64,000 nt of DNA, from positions 4,836,001-4,900,000 of the forward strand of contig NZ_CP020105.1 of NCBI RefSeq assembly GCF_002067135.1, in the 5' to 3' direction. The notes below the pieces were generated by a model that was not told where the DNA came from, did no database searches, and was given only the letters and a program-made list of their open reading frames with translations. Positions 26,447-36,500 of this stretch are shown in pieces. The position numbers and the translations under genes are program-made. The first letter of the stretch is position 1; every line of letters starts with the position of its first letter. Source of the DNA: Spirosoma rigui (GTDB lineage Bacteria; Bacteroidota; Bacteroidia; Cytophagales; Spirosomataceae).

Positions 26447-26749
26447 ATGGATAAGGCACAAAAGTTTGAGTTGATGAACAAGATCGTTCGTGAACTGGAA
26501 GACCTGCAGAACAGTCAAAATGCACTGATCACGAAAATCGGCCAGATTGAGGTCGACAACATGAATGGACTGAACGATTCATATCTGGAAACAAACCTGG
26601 GCGACATGCACAGCAAAATTGCCGAGAACGTCGATGCCGTGACCGAGATTTTTGCTCACTTCGAGCGTCAGCGGGATGAGTATGCGGAGAAAAACGCATC
26701 AGCCATTGCCGCTGCCGAAGCAGCCGCTGCTGCCGAAGCGGTGAAATAA
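26447..26749 (+). CDS. Small coiled-coil protein of unknown function
   Basis: The 100-residue protein has no signal peptide or membrane segment. Most of it appears helical: a heptad-like stretch at about residues 8-45 (LMNKIVRELEDLQNSQNALI), then another helix (MHSKIAENVDAVTEIFAHFERQRDEY), and an Ala/Glu run (residues about 82-100). It looks like a soluble coiled-coil protein that could act as an adaptor. No family is recognised. A clean GCAA-loop terminator follows, supporting it as a real, separately terminated gene. Confidence 0.7.
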   Translation: MDKAQKFELMNKIVRELEDLQNSQNALITKIGQIEVDNMNGLNDSYLETNLGDMHSKIAENVDAVTEIFAHFERQRDEYAEKNASAIAAAEAAAAAEAVK

Positions 26750-26770
26750 GAAACAGACTACCTATACAGA

Positions 26771-26806
26771 AACGCCAGAAGCCGGAGCAATCCGGCTTCT
26801 GGCGTT
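26771..26806. terminator. 16-bp hairpin with GCAA tetraloop
   Basis: The arms 26771-26786 and 26791-26806 are exact reverse complements around a stable GCAA loop, with a T tract included at the right end. It is a strong intrinsic terminator for the small coiled-coil gene, and can serve the leftward aminopeptidase gene as well. Confidence 0.88.
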
Positions 26807-26862
26807 TTCCGGTATCCCCTCGCCGGGCCACCCCGGCCCCTCTCCTGTAGGCTGAGCGGTAT

Positions 26863-29442
26863 TCAACGCCCGTACAAAATCGCACTGGCCCGGAACGGAC
26901 CGTCGGCGGCCTGAAGCAACTTGGCACGCAGGCGGGTGTTGTACTTAGGCCGGTCGGCCAGGAACGATCGGATCAGCGCAGTTACGTCGGGCGTCTGGTA
27001 GACGCTCAGCGTTGACCGGAGCCATTGTTCAGGGAAGAAAATATCGCCCGTCCGCTGAATATCTTCCAGCAGTTCCAGGCTCCTGGGTAAGTACTTTACC
27101 GACGTTTCGGCACGTAGTGGATGATGTAGATAGCCCAGTGCCGAGGTTACCCAGGCTTCATGATCGCGGTTCGCTTCGGTCGACAGCGACGCAAAAAAGG
27201 CATCGCGTTCCGATACAATGGCCGACAGAGCCGGCATCATGAACGACAGCCGTTTCTGGCGGTCTGGGTTTTTGATCCGTGTCAGCTGGCGAGCCAGGAT
27301 GTCAGCTACGGGATAGTCGCGCACCGCTAAAGCGAGCGCCAGCGCGGTGTAGTCGTCTTCGGTTAGTGTTACGCCGGCGGGTGCCTTCTGCCCGTTCCAG
27401 ATGGCATAGAGTCGCTGTTGCCCGGTGGTGCTCAGGGTTATAGTTTGGTACAACCGAAACAGCAGCTTTTTCAGACCCGGTGTAGGCGCCTGCTCCATAG
27501 CCGTCCAGGCATCCTCTTCCAGAGAAGCCGCCAGCGCGGGACGGTCGGCGGGCTTCGTAAAGTTCCAGACCAGGTCCGACAGCTGACCCGTCAGCAACCG
27601 TAGTACCAGCTCTTCACGTTCGGTCGCCAGCAACGTCCGGTAGGTAGCTGCCAGTTGCGCCGGGCTAATCTGGGACTTGGCCAGCATGTTTTCGTAGAGG
27701 TTAATATAGGCCGCTGCGCGCATCACCGGATCGCTCAGTTTGCTCAACTGGGACAGCATGGCCGGATCGACCGGAAACCGCCCGTAACCCTGACCCGACG
27801 CGTTGAACAGGACAAAGAGCGGGGCGGGTTTACCGACCGCCCCCGTCAGGTTAACTGTAGCCTGATTCATCGCCACGGACAGTTGCTCTACCCGGTCGGC
27901 GTATACCAGTGCCACCTCAAACGCCTGTGGCCACAATCGCTTCGAGCCATCCTCCCCTGTTTGTCCAATTGTAAACCGGCTGATGCGGTCGTTCTGCCTG
28001 TCGAGTTGATACGTGAACACGGGTCTTCCCGTTTCATTGACCCAGATACGGCTCCACGTCTTCAGATCGGCCGGGCTCCGTTTGTCGAGGATAGCAATCA
28101 GATCGCCCCAGGTTGCGTTGTCCGACGCGTATGTTTTCAGGTACTCACGAAGCCCGTCGCGCAGCGTATCTTTCCCAATCAGCCGCTCCAGCTGACGCAT
28201 CATGATGGGCGCTTTATGGTAAATGATTCCCCCATAGAGCGTACCCGCTTCTTTGAGGTTGGCCAGCGGCTGACCAATGGGATTGGCCCCCTCCGTGCGG
28301 TCGACGGCGTAAGCCGCCGGAAAATGATCGACCAGAAATTGAAGGTCATAGTTCGCATCGGGAAATGCCTTTTCGGTAATCTTGTCGGCCATGAAGTTGG
28401 CGAACACTTCTTTCAGCCAGACATCATTGAACCAGCGCATCGTCACCAGGTCGCCGAACCACATGTGGGCCGTTTCGTGGGCAATCAGCGTCGCGCGGCT
28501 CAGTTTCTGATCGCGGGTAGCGCCATTATCGAGAAACAGGCTCGACGCGCGGTAGTCGACGGCTCCCACGTGTTCCATTCCGCCGTACTGAAAATCGGGA
28601 ATGGCGGCAAAGCCAAACTTGCCAAACGGGTATGGAATGGTCGTGTACGCTTCCAGAAACTGCAGTGCATCGGCGTGGAGCGTAAAAATAGGGTCCATAC
28701 TCAACCTAATTTTAGTCGTATCCGTCTCGCGGTGCAGCAGCGTCATCGAACGACCACCCGGTGCCCGCTCAACCGGCGTAAATGCACCCGCCACGAACGA
28801 AAACAGATAGGTAGGAATCAACTCCGACAAACCGAACCGAATGGTTTTTCGCCCACCGGCTACGGTTGAGTCCTCCTGAGGAGCGTTGGTCATGGCCTGC
28901 CAGCGCTCCGGTATAGTAAGCGTAAGCCGGAATTTGGCTTTTAGATCCGGTTGGTCGAAACAGGGAAAAACGGTACGGGCACGGTCGGGAACGAGCAGCG
29001 TGTACAGATAATCATCGTTTCGGTTCAGGGATAGATTGCCCGCCATAAACGTAATATCGACCTGGTTCCCTCCCGGTTTAAGCAGTGCTGGAGCAATGAG
29101 CAGATGTTCGTTCTCAAAAACAATCGGCACGGCCGAACCGTTAACCGAAACAGCCTGTAAATGAGATAGTTCTTCTTTAAAGTCGAGTTGAACCGGCGCT
29201 GCGCCCGGCTGCCAGGTAAAGGTTATTGATGCAGCGGCCGGGATAGGCTGGTTTTTCTGTGCGGGAATGTCGAACTTGAGTGCATAAACCAGATTACTAA
29301 GGGTTTGCTTCCGGAATGTAGCCAGCGTTTGCGACACACCGGTTTCTACGGGGGGGATAGCTACAGGCATCAGTTTGCGGGAGCACGAAGCAGTGAGTAC
29401 AGTAAGCGTACCAAGAAGGCCGTAACCGATAAATTTCAACAT
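26863..29442 (-). CDS. M1 family aminopeptidase lipoprotein
   Basis: This is an 859-residue zinc aminopeptidase of family M1, exported and lipid-anchored (MLKFIGYGLLGTLTVLTASC). The beta-sheet N-domain (to about residue 230) precedes the catalytic domain with the GxMEN-type motif YGGMEHVGAVDYR and the zinc site H322-ETA-H326 plus Glu345, spaced exactly as HEXXH-18-E. A long helical C-terminal domain follows. It probably trims peptides in the periplasm. The frame extends upstream to 29529; MLKF is chosen for its lipoprotein signal. A divergent gene starts only 33 bases away. Confidence 0.9.
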   Translation of the reverse strand: MLKFIGYGLLGTLTVLTASCSRKLMPVAIPPVETGVSQTLATFRKQTLSNLVYALKFDIPAQKNQPIPAAASITFTWQPGAAPVQLDFKEELSHLQAVSVNGSAVPIVFENEHLLIAPALLKPGGNQVDITFMAGNLSLNRNDDYLYTLLVPDRARTVFPCFDQPDLKAKFRLTLTIPERWQAMTNAPQEDSTVAGGRKTIRFGLSELIPTYLFSFVAGAFTPVERAPGGRSMTLLHRETDTTKIRLSMDPIFTLHADALQFLEAYTTIPYPFGKFGFAAIPDFQYGGMEHVGAVDYRASSLFLDNGATRDQKLSRATLIAHETAHMWFGDLVTMRWFNDVWLKEVFANFMADKITEKAFPDANYDLQFLVDHFPAAYAVDRTEGANPIGQPLANLKEAGTLYGGIIYHKAPIMMRQLERLIGKDTLRDGLREYLKTYASDNATWGDLIAILDKRSPADLKTWSRIWVNETGRPVFTYQLDRQNDRISRFTIGQTGEDGSKRLWPQAFEVALVYADRVEQLSVAMNQATVNLTGAVGKPAPLFVLFNASGQGYGRFPVDPAMLSQLSKLSDPVMRAAAYINLYENMLAKSQISPAQLAATYRTLLATEREELVLRLLTGQLSDLVWNFTKPADRPALAASLEEDAWTAMEQAPTPGLKKLLFRLYQTITLSTTGQQRLYAIWNGQKAPAGVTLTEDDYTALALALAVRDYPVADILARQLTRIKNPDRQKRLSFMMPALSAIVSERDAFFASLSTEANRDHEAWVTSALGYLHHPLRAETSVKYLPRSLELLEDIQRTGDIFFPEQWLRSTLSVYQTPDVTALIRSFLADRPKYNTRLRAKLLQAADGPFRASAILYGR

Positions 29443-29475
29443 GGAGTAGTAATACATAGCGAACGAACGCAAGTT

Positions 29476-30747
29476 ATGAAACGGCACCTGACCATCCTGC
29501 TTTTGCTGTCTGCATTTATTGTTGGCCACACCTCAGTGAGCCGGGCCAATGCCATCCTCATTCCCATGGACGATCAGCAGGCCAACCACCTCAAAGCCTA
29601 TGGCATTGCTTATGCCGTTCTGAAAGACGGACAGGATGTGGAATGGCTCCTGAACTACCGGGGGGGCAGTTTCATGATCAAACATACCGACACCTTCGAG
29701 CGCGAATGCCGCGTGCGGGGTGTCTCCTTCGAGTCCATCAGCGACGCTAAAGCCGCATCCATCAAACAGCAGCTGTCCGACCCCGATCTGAACATGGACG
29801 TGGTGACGCTCCAGAAAGCGGCCAAAATAATCGTCTATTCACCCGTGAAAGTGGGCCCGGCCGAATTTGAAAACACGGATGCCGTGCTGCTGGTGCTTAC
29901 CTACGCCGAAATACCGTTTGAACTCGTTTACGACGAAGAGGTGCTGAAGGGCGACTTACCAAAGTACGACTGGCTACACCTCCACCATGAAGATTTTACG
30001 GGTCAGTATGGCCGTAACATGCACCGGCAAACACTGGCCGACATCAAGGCGCAGGAGGAAATTGCCCGTAAATACGGCTTTTCTAAAGTGTCGCAGATGA
30101 AACTGGCCGTTGCCAAGGGGATCAAGGCTTTTTGCTCGGGCGGTGGCTACCTCTTTGCCATGTGCTCGGCCGCCGAAACCCTCGACATTGCCCTGGCCGC
30201 CGAAGGGGTCGATATTGTGGGCAGTAGCTACGACGGCGATGGTGTCGACTCCGACGCCCAGTCGAAGCTCGACTTTACGAAGACGATGGCATTTGAAAAC
30301 TTTACGCTCGAAGGCGATAATGGCTATCGGGGTTTTTCAACCTTTTCGGATATTAACTCGTCGGGGGGGCGCGGCTTCGATCAGCCGGCGGGTTTCTTTG
30401 AACTGTTCAATTTCTCCGCGAAGTGGGATGTTATCCCGGCCATGCTGACGCAGAACCACGAGCCTATCATCAAAGAGTTTTTCGGCCAGACGACCGCTTT
30501 CCGCAAAACAGCCGTTAAACCCAGCGCCCTGGTCATGGGCGAGGGCAAAACCTCCGACCGGTACCTGTACGGTGAAGTAGGTCGGGGTCAGTTTACGTTC
30601 TACGGCGGTCACGATCCGGAGGGTGCCCGCGGGGGCGGTTTTCGTACCCCTACCGACCTGAACCTTCATCCTCACTCGCCCGGCTACCGGCTCATTCTGA
30701 ATAACGTACTGTTTCCATCGGCCAAAAAGAAGAAGCGGAAGACGTAG
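29476..30747 (+). CDS. Exported GATase-like protein, often labelled asparagine synthetase B
   Basis: The 423-residue protein has a signal peptide (MKRHLTILLLLSAFIVGHTSVSRA). The mature start, ILIPMDDQQANHLKAYGIAYAVL, with VEWLLNYRGGSF soon after, is a pattern I recall from Bacteroidota proteins annotated as asparagine synthetase B, but no synthetase domain or N-terminal Cys nucleophile is visible. A class I glutamine amidotransferase-like fold is suggested by IKAFCSGGGYLFAMCSAAETLDIA (a nucleophile-elbow-like turn with Cys) and the LHLHHEDFTG segment. A periplasmic location makes amide transfer to a cytoplasmic substrate unlikely. Function unproved. ATG at 29476 is preferred over the longer frame from 29305, which would overlap the M1 gene. 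Confidence 0.72.
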   Translation: MKRHLTILLLLSAFIVGHTSVSRANAILIPMDDQQANHLKAYGIAYAVLKDGQDVEWLLNYRGGSFMIKHTDTFERECRVRGVSFESISDAKAASIKQQLSDPDLNMDVVTLQKAAKIIVYSPVKVGPAEFENTDAVLLVLTYAEIPFELVYDEEVLKGDLPKYDWLHLHHEDFTGQYGRNMHRQTLADIKAQEEIARKYGFSKVSQMKLAVAKGIKAFCSGGGYLFAMCSAAETLDIALAAEGVDIVGSSYDGDGVDSDAQSKLDFTKTMAFENFTLEGDNGYRGFSTFSDINSSGGRGFDQPAGFFELFNFSAKWDVIPAMLTQNHEPIIKEFFGQTTAFRKTAVKPSALVMGEGKTSDRYLYGEVGRGQFTFYGGHDPEGARGGGFRTPTDLNLHPHSPGYRLILNNVLFPSAKKKKRKT

Positions 30748-30793
30748 TAGAGGACCGTATATTGTTATGTCCTGTAGGGTGGAATTGTTTGCC

Positions 30794-30846
30794 TTGAGGG
30801 GCCAGGTTATTCACGTTACTATTACGTGAATAACCTGGCCCCTCAA
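30794..30846. terminator. 23-bp perfect hairpin between convergent genes
   Basis: The arms 30794-30816 and 30824-30846 are exact reverse complements around a 7-base loop. It separates the GATase-like gene from the leftward alpha/beta hydrolase gene. Confidence 0.85.
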
Positions 30847-30862
30847 TAGTATGCGAACTAAA

Positions 30863-31666
30863 TCAATGCGCCAGCAGCCACTCGCGGACGCGGGGATTGA
30901 AATCTTCGATGCATTCCCAATGGAAAGCATGCCCGGCTTCCTCGTACACATGCAGTTCACTGGTGGGAATGGCTCCGGCCACTTCTTCGGTCATCCAGAC
31001 GGGCGTGAAACTGTCCTGCCGTCCGCCAATGACCAGGCAGGGCTGATAGATGCGACCCAGATCGGCCAGCACATTGTGGGTGATGCAGGCTTCGGCTTGC
31101 CCCTCCAGTCCATGCAGGGGTTGTGGCATGGGATCAATAGCAGCCTGCTTACGGCCTTCCAGTAAGTCGGCGTACGTAGCATCGTCGTCCCAGCTACGCT
31201 TGGCGTAGATCAGCAACTGAATATAATTCGCAAATTCTTCGGGCCGGAGCCGGGCTTTGATGGTAGCCATGTGCCGGAAAATGGACTCGGCGGTGCGGTC
31301 GCAACGAGCCCACGGACACATCAGCACCAGCGATTTCACTTTATCAGGATGCCGCAAGGCCAGCTGCTGCGCAATGGTGCTGCCCATCGACACGCCCACT
31401 ACGCGCACGCTATCCAATCCCAGCTTCTCGATTAGACCCGCATAGTCGTCGGCCATTTGGGCGGTGCTGTAGGGCCCGGCTGGTTTGTCGGACTTGCCTA
31501 CGCCCCGGTTGTCGCTCAGTATACAGCGAAAGTGCTGCTGCCAGTCGTCGGCGTGTTTTTTCCAGGTACTACCGGGTGCGGTAATACCCATGATCAGTAA
31601 TAGCGGGTCACCCGATCCGCACGCTTCGTAATAGAGATTGATACCGTTGGTTTCGACAAAAGGCAT
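30863..31666 (-). CDS. Alpha/beta hydrolase
   Basis: The 267-residue cytoplasmic protein has the alpha/beta hydrolase fold. It starts MPFVETNGINLYYEACGSGDPLLLIMGITAP, then CILSDNRGVGKSDKP, the nucleophile elbow GVSMGS with Ser93, and the catalytic His in YEEAGHAFHWE near the end. Family members act on esters, lactones, haloalkanes or peroxides; the substrate is unknown. It is the last gene in a long leftward run, after a small hairpin (31701-31724), and could hydrolyse a lactone formed by the upstream oxidation genes, but this is only inference from position. Confidence 0.85.
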   Translation of the reverse strand: MPFVETNGINLYYEACGSGDPLLLIMGITAPGSTWKKHADDWQQHFRCILSDNRGVGKSDKPAGPYSTAQMADDYAGLIEKLGLDSVRVVGVSMGSTIAQQLALRHPDKVKSLVLMCPWARCDRTAESIFRHMATIKARLRPEEFANYIQLLIYAKRSWDDDATYADLLEGRKQAAIDPMPQPLHGLEGQAEACITHNVLADLGRIYQPCLVIGGRQDSFTPVWMTEEVAGAIPTSELHVYEEAGHAFHWECIEDFNPRVREWLLAH

Positions 31667-31700
31667 AAGGGGAGACGGTTCGTTTAAGGAGTATAGCCAA

Positions 31701-31724
31701 CTGTCAGGCGTAAGCGCCTGACAG
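31701..31724. terminator. 10-bp hairpin with TAAG loop
   Basis: Arms CTGTCAGGCG and CGCCTGACAG pair perfectly around TAAG. It lies between the second isomerase gene and the alpha/beta hydrolase gene. No T tract follows in the leftward direction, so it may be a processing site or partial terminator. Confidence 0.5.
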
Positions 31725-31743
31725 CAAGGGCAGCACGATTGTG

Positions 31744-32571
31744 TCAGCGCACCGACGGGAGCAGCGTATCGTAGACCCAGCGGCCATCATGCAGGGTCAC
31801 GCCGTCCGGATCGTCCATGGCTTCAGGCCCCTCATCTTCGCAGATGATCCATCCGCTGTACTGTTGTTCGATCAGCCACTGGGTAATACCCACGAAGTCG
31901 ACTTTTCCCTTACCCAGCAGTGCGAATTCGGGCTCACCATTCCAGTCTTTGTAGTGGACAAGATTGATAAGCGACGCATACTCTTTCATTTTGGTCAGCG
32001 GGTCCATACCGCCGTTGATCATGTGGCCCACGTCGGGCGTCCAGCCCGTGACCGATGTGTCAAGCGATTCGAGGATGACGCTGTAGTCCTCTTCGGTGCG
32101 CGTGATAGACGAGTGGGGCGAGTTCGGGTGGAACGTACAGGGAACGCCCTGGTCAACCGCCCGGCGCGACACCCGGTTGACAATATTGACGAGGTTTTTA
32201 CGGCGTACCTCCAGGTCATGACGGCCCGTTGGTTTCTGCACCGTGCAGAGTAACGCACCGGGAAAGGCTTTCAGGAGGGCAATGGCCCGGTCGGCTTCGT
32301 AGCGTTCCTGCTCGGTTTCTTCGGCACCGTTCCAGTCCAGCGCCAGGGCAATGGCGGCCAGTTCAACACCCTGTTCATTCAGTTTGGGAGCCAGTCTGGC
32401 CGCATCCGGCAGATCGCCCATCCAGTTGAAGATGGGTTCGATGCCCGCAAAACCGGCCTGCGCTGTAATATCGATCATGTGCCCCAGCCGGTTGGCGTGG
32501 GTCAGACCGTTGTTGTTCATAAACCAGGTATAGGCTTCGGCACCGAAGCGGAAGGGGAAAGGCGATGGCAT
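31744..32571 (-). CDS. TIM-barrel sugar isomerase/epimerase
   Basis: The 275-residue protein belongs to the xylose isomerase-like TIM-barrel family (AP endonuclease 2 fold). It starts FRFGAEAYTWFMNNNG and contains AGFAGIEPIFNWMG, CTFHPNSPHSS, GWTPDVGHMINGGMDP (Asp and His ligands), LVHYKDWNG and a terminal SGWIICEDEGPE (Glu ligand). Such enzymes isomerise or epimerise sugars using a divalent metal. No signal peptide is visible, so it is cytoplasmic. It lies 10 bases downstream of a second, different isomerase gene, and both form one transcript unit by spacing. The longer frame from 32712 overlaps that gene. Confidence 0.88.
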   Translation of the reverse strand: MPSPFPFRFGAEAYTWFMNNNGLTHANRLGHMIDITAQAGFAGIEPIFNWMGDLPDAARLAPKLNEQGVELAAIALALDWNGAEETEQERYEADRAIALLKAFPGALLCTVQKPTGRHDLEVRRKNLVNIVNRVSRRAVDQGVPCTFHPNSPHSSITRTEEDYSVILESLDTSVTGWTPDVGHMINGGMDPLTKMKEYASLINLVHYKDWNGEPEFALLGKGKVDFVGITQWLIEQQYSGWIICEDEGPEAMDDPDGVTLHDGRWVYDTLLPSVR

Positions 32572-32581
32572 AGGTACTTGA

Positions 32582-33472
32582 TTAAGCGTATTTAGCCTGC
32601 ATGGCTTTAATGAATTTAAGACCGTTTTCGGCAATGTCCCAGGGCTTGCTGAACTCACGCCAGACGTTGATCGAGTTGGCGAAATCAATATCATTGCGCG
32701 TGAAGGCTTCAATCGTCATCCAGCCGGAATAATTGATTTCAGCCAGCGTCCGGAACGTATCGTCCCAGGGAATATGCCCGTCGCCGGGAGTACCCCGGTC
32801 GTTTTCGCTGATGTGGACGTGCGCAAGCACCGGCGCAATGGTTCGGATCGCATCGGGGAAGTGTTTTTCTTCCATATTGGCGTGGTGCGTATCAAACATG
32901 GCCCGCACGTTCGGGTGGTCGGCCCGGCGAACCAGCTCCGAGAGTTGGCCCATCGTGTTGCACAGGTAGCACTCAAACCGGTTCAGTGCTTCGGGGGCCA
33001 GCACAATGTTGGCCTGTCTGGCGTACTCGCCAACCTGGTTGAGCACCTCGGCGCTGTGCGCATATTCGTCGGGCTGCGGCTCCCGGCGGGTAAACGTAGC
33101 GAAGGCGGAGTGGAAAGGGCCACAGATTACCGACGCGCCCATGGCATGAGCCCGGTCTACGGCCCCTTTCAGGTGCGCTACGGCCTGCTCACGAATTTTT
33201 GCTGAATCGCTGGCCGGGTTATCATCGGGCCCAACGACCGTAACGCAGGTACTTTGCAACCCTACCTGCTTCAGGTGATCCCCGAATTTCCGGTATACAC
33301 TCACGTCCTGCGTATCGATGAACGACTCAACGCCATCGTAGCCAATGTCTTTAAGCCGGTCGGCAATGGGATTCATTTTCTCCGAGAGGGCAGCTGTCCA
33401 GACGAGCAGGTTGAACCCAACGGGCGATACGTTTTTGGGGGATGGGTTAGTTGATGTATTCACTACTGACAT
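32582..33472 (-). CDS. TIM-barrel sugar 3-epimerase-like protein
   Basis: The 296-residue protein resembles D-tagatose/D-psicose 3-epimerases within the xylose isomerase-like TIM-barrel family. It has VGFNLLVWTAALSEK, RLKDIGYDGVESF, IVLAPEALNRFECYLCNT (metal Glu), RAMFDTHHANMEE (Asp and His ligands), VLAHVHISENDRGTPGDGHI (His, and the GxGHI loop of ketose epimerases) and GWMTIEAF (second Glu). It would interconvert ketose epimers in the cytoplasm. The ATG at 33472 is preferred to a TTG four codons upstream. A 38-base palindrome separates it from the cytochrome gene. Confidence 0.88.
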   Translation of the reverse strand: MSVVNTSTNPSPKNVSPVGFNLLVWTAALSEKMNPIADRLKDIGYDGVESFIDTQDVSVYRKFGDHLKQVGLQSTCVTVVGPDDNPASDSAKIREQAVAHLKGAVDRAHAMGASVICGPFHSAFATFTRREPQPDEYAHSAEVLNQVGEYARQANIVLAPEALNRFECYLCNTMGQLSELVRRADHPNVRAMFDTHHANMEEKHFPDAIRTIAPVLAHVHISENDRGTPGDGHIPWDDTFRTLAEINYSGWMTIEAFTRNDIDFANSINVWREFSKPWDIAENGLKFIKAMQAKYA

Positions 33473-33535
33473 GAAAAAAGGCAAGAAAAAACGTTGAACT
33501 TTTCGACTAATACCCCACCGGTTTAAATACCTGCT

Positions 33536-33573
33536 GATTTCCAGCCCACCGGTTAACCGGTGGGCTGGAAATC
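33536..33573. terminator. 38-base perfect palindrome within the operon
   Basis: The sequence is its own reverse complement for 38 bases with no loop. It lies between the cytochrome gene and the epimerase gene. An imperfect copy of one quarter (CCCACCGGTTT) occurs 32 bases to the left. Leftward, no T tract follows, so it may be a partial terminator, RNA-processing hairpin or protein site; the class is uncertain. Confidence 0.5.
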
Positions 33574-33585
33574 AAAACCATTGGG

Positions 33586-36500
33586 CTATTTACCGCTGAC
33601 AGGTTTGCTGCTCATTTCTTTCTCCATCGGGTGCTCTTTAAGCAGCTGTGTGGGCGAGTAGAAATCGGTTTTGGCCTCAGTAGCCGCACGTACCTTCTTA
33701 ACCAGCGCGGGCGAGATGGCCGGTGCTTGGTTACCGAACGAGTTCCGAACGTAAGTCAGCACGGCCGCGATTTCGTTGTCTTTGAGCAGCCCGCCGAAGG
33801 GTGTCATCGGTACCTGTCCGGGATAGGTTTTACCGACGACCTCGATGGGCCCCATTAAGCCTTTCAGCGCTATTTTGATCAGCCGTTCTTCGTTACCCGA
33901 TACCCAGTTGGTACCCGTCAGCGGGGGAAAACCGGAAGCGGCCAGCCCTTTGCCATCGGGTTGGTGGCAGGTGCCGCAGTATCCCTCGCGGGCATAGATC
34001 TCTTTGCCTGTGTTAAACAAAGCCAGCTCCTCGCCTTTCAGCGTCGATTTTACCGCTATCTCTTTCTCCTTTTTCACGTTTTCCCCTTTCAGGTGCGCCA
34101 CGGCTGTTTCGTGGGCGTGAATCATCCAATCGTCGAGCGGTTTTTTAGCGGCTTCAGCCAGGATAGGCAGCCCTTTCTCTTTACCGATCCAGGAAGCGGC
34201 AACGATAGCGTCCAGCCGAACCCGGCTGTTCTCGTCGCGGGCGGCCTGCATGAGCAGATCGGCCTGGTCAGGCACCTGGTGCCCCGTATACCGTACCACC
34301 TGAACCGCAGCGGCCCGGGCGTGGTAGTCTTTGGCTTTCAGCAGTTGCCGCAGCAGGGTCTGGTCGACCTTGTCCAGCCCCCAGCTCACCCACAGCCCTT
34401 CGAGCATATGGTGTTCGTAGCGGGGATCGTTCTTATCCAGTTTGGCCACCCACGTTTTTAACTTCGGCAGCACGTCCGAGGCATTACGTCCCCGCAGTTC
34501 CCGACGGGTGCGGTACCGGGTGCGGTATTCAGGTAGTTTGAGGTTATCGAGCAGTTGTTCCACCGTAGCGCCGTCAATTTTAGCGGGTGTCACCAGCGGC
34601 CGTGATGGATAGGTGATCCGGTAAACGCGCCCGTGCGAATGGTCGCGCAGGGGATCGCGGGCGTTGTGCTGCATGTGGCCAATGAGAATGTTGTGCCAGT
34701 CGATCAGGTAGAGCGACCCATCCGGCGCGAACTCCATGTCTACCGGGCGGAAGTTCCGGTCTTCGCTCACCACCAGGTCGGCCCGGTGACGGCTCTTGTA
34801 CCCTGTCCCCTCATCGACCAGCGTGTGCTCTTTCATGCCCAGGAATCCAATGGTATTATTGATCAGGAAATCACCCTGGATATCATCGGGAAAGTGGCGG
34901 CTCGACACAAACTCCAGTCCCGATGTTGGCCGCACCCGGTGCGCTTCTTCCACCAGCTGTACGGATTTGTGGGTAGCTTCGCCGTAGCGCGGCAATACCG
35001 TTCCGGGCATCATCCAGCGCACATCCGGGCTGGATGTTTCGGCAAAGAAAGGTTGTCCCCAGTCGTCGAACGCAATGCCCCATGGATTGGGGATCGCCAG
35101 TTGCGCCGTGCGCTCCAGTTTGCGGAGTTGAGGAGCGTAGCGGTAGAAACCACCGTTGGTGGCCCGCACGGGACCGTAGGATGTTTCGATGTTGGTGTGC
35201 AGGAACACCCCTTCACCCGAATAAATAGCACCCGACGGGTCTACCGTAAAGGCATGGCTGTTATGGTGGGTATCATGGTCGTCGTAGCCGCTTAGCAGTA
35301 TCTCACTTTTATCCGCTTTGTCATCGCCGTTGGTGTCGGTGAAGAGTTTGAAGTTGGTTCCCTGCGAAACATACACCCCTTCTTTGGCAATTTCGAAGCC
35401 GAGTGGCAGATGCAGATGGTCGGCAAAGATGGTTTGCTTATCGGCCTTTCCATCGTTGTTTGTATCTTCCAGAATCAGGATCTTGTCGTTGGGTTTGGCG
35501 TCGCCGGGTTTGTAGTGCGGGTAGCTCGGCATTACCGCCACCCATAGGCGGCCCTTGTTATCGAACGACATCTGCATGGGCTTGGCCAGATCCGGAAACT
35601 CTTCTTCCGAAGCAAACAGCTCAATCTTGTAGCCCTGCGGTACCTTCAGTTTGCTCAGCGCTTCCTGCCCGTAGAGATACTTCAGGCTACCGTTTTTCTC
35701 GGGGTTGAAATTGGTTTTTACCGGAGGCAGCGTACGGGTTTTCTTGTCGGCAGCGGCAATATCCATCTTCTGCCCTTTGGCAGCCAGCCAGACAGCGGTA
35801 TCGCGGATGGCCGTCATCTGCCGGATTTTCTCGATTTCGGCGGGGTAATTGTCCGGCCCGAAGGGGTTGTAGCGACGGCCGTATACGTGAACCCCGTTCG
35901 GAATTTTGTAATCGTTGTGCCACATCCAGTCCTTTTCCAGAACCGCTTCGTGGATTAGTGCCCGGTTGGCTTCGGCTTTTGGCGACACCTTCCCGAATAC
36001 CTGATCGGCCAGCAGAACGCCCAGCTTTTTATACCCGGCTTCGGTCAGCTGCGACCCGTCGATTGTCAGCGGTTCTTTGCTCGACGCATACCACTGCTGA
36101 GACGGCGTGAACACGTCGATATACAGTACGTTGTTCTGGTCTGCCACGTCCTTCATGGCTTTGGCATACAGCGCCAGATTCTCGTTTTCCTTCTTGCCGT
36201 TGGGGAGGTCGTACGTTGCCGACAGATCCTCAAACGCAATGGGCGACACGAGGGCCAGCTGGGGCGCAGCCGTCCCGTTGTACTTCTGATTCAGGGTGTG
36301 CTTGACAAAGGCATCCAGCTCGGCCTTGTAATTCGCCAGCCCTTCCCTGCCCTGGAACGATTCGTTGTACCCGAAGAACGCAACGATCACGTCGGTTTTG
36401 AGCCGGGTGAGCCACTCGTCGGGCGACTCGAACGTACCCTGGCTATCGGATGGGTTGGCGTATTCGGTCTGGAACTTCTCGGCACCGGGAAAGGCCCAGG

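Noticed and set aside
27655-28869. 404-codon rightward frame over the M1 aminopeptidase
   Set aside because: Lies opposite the HEXXH catalytic domain; no family-like features.
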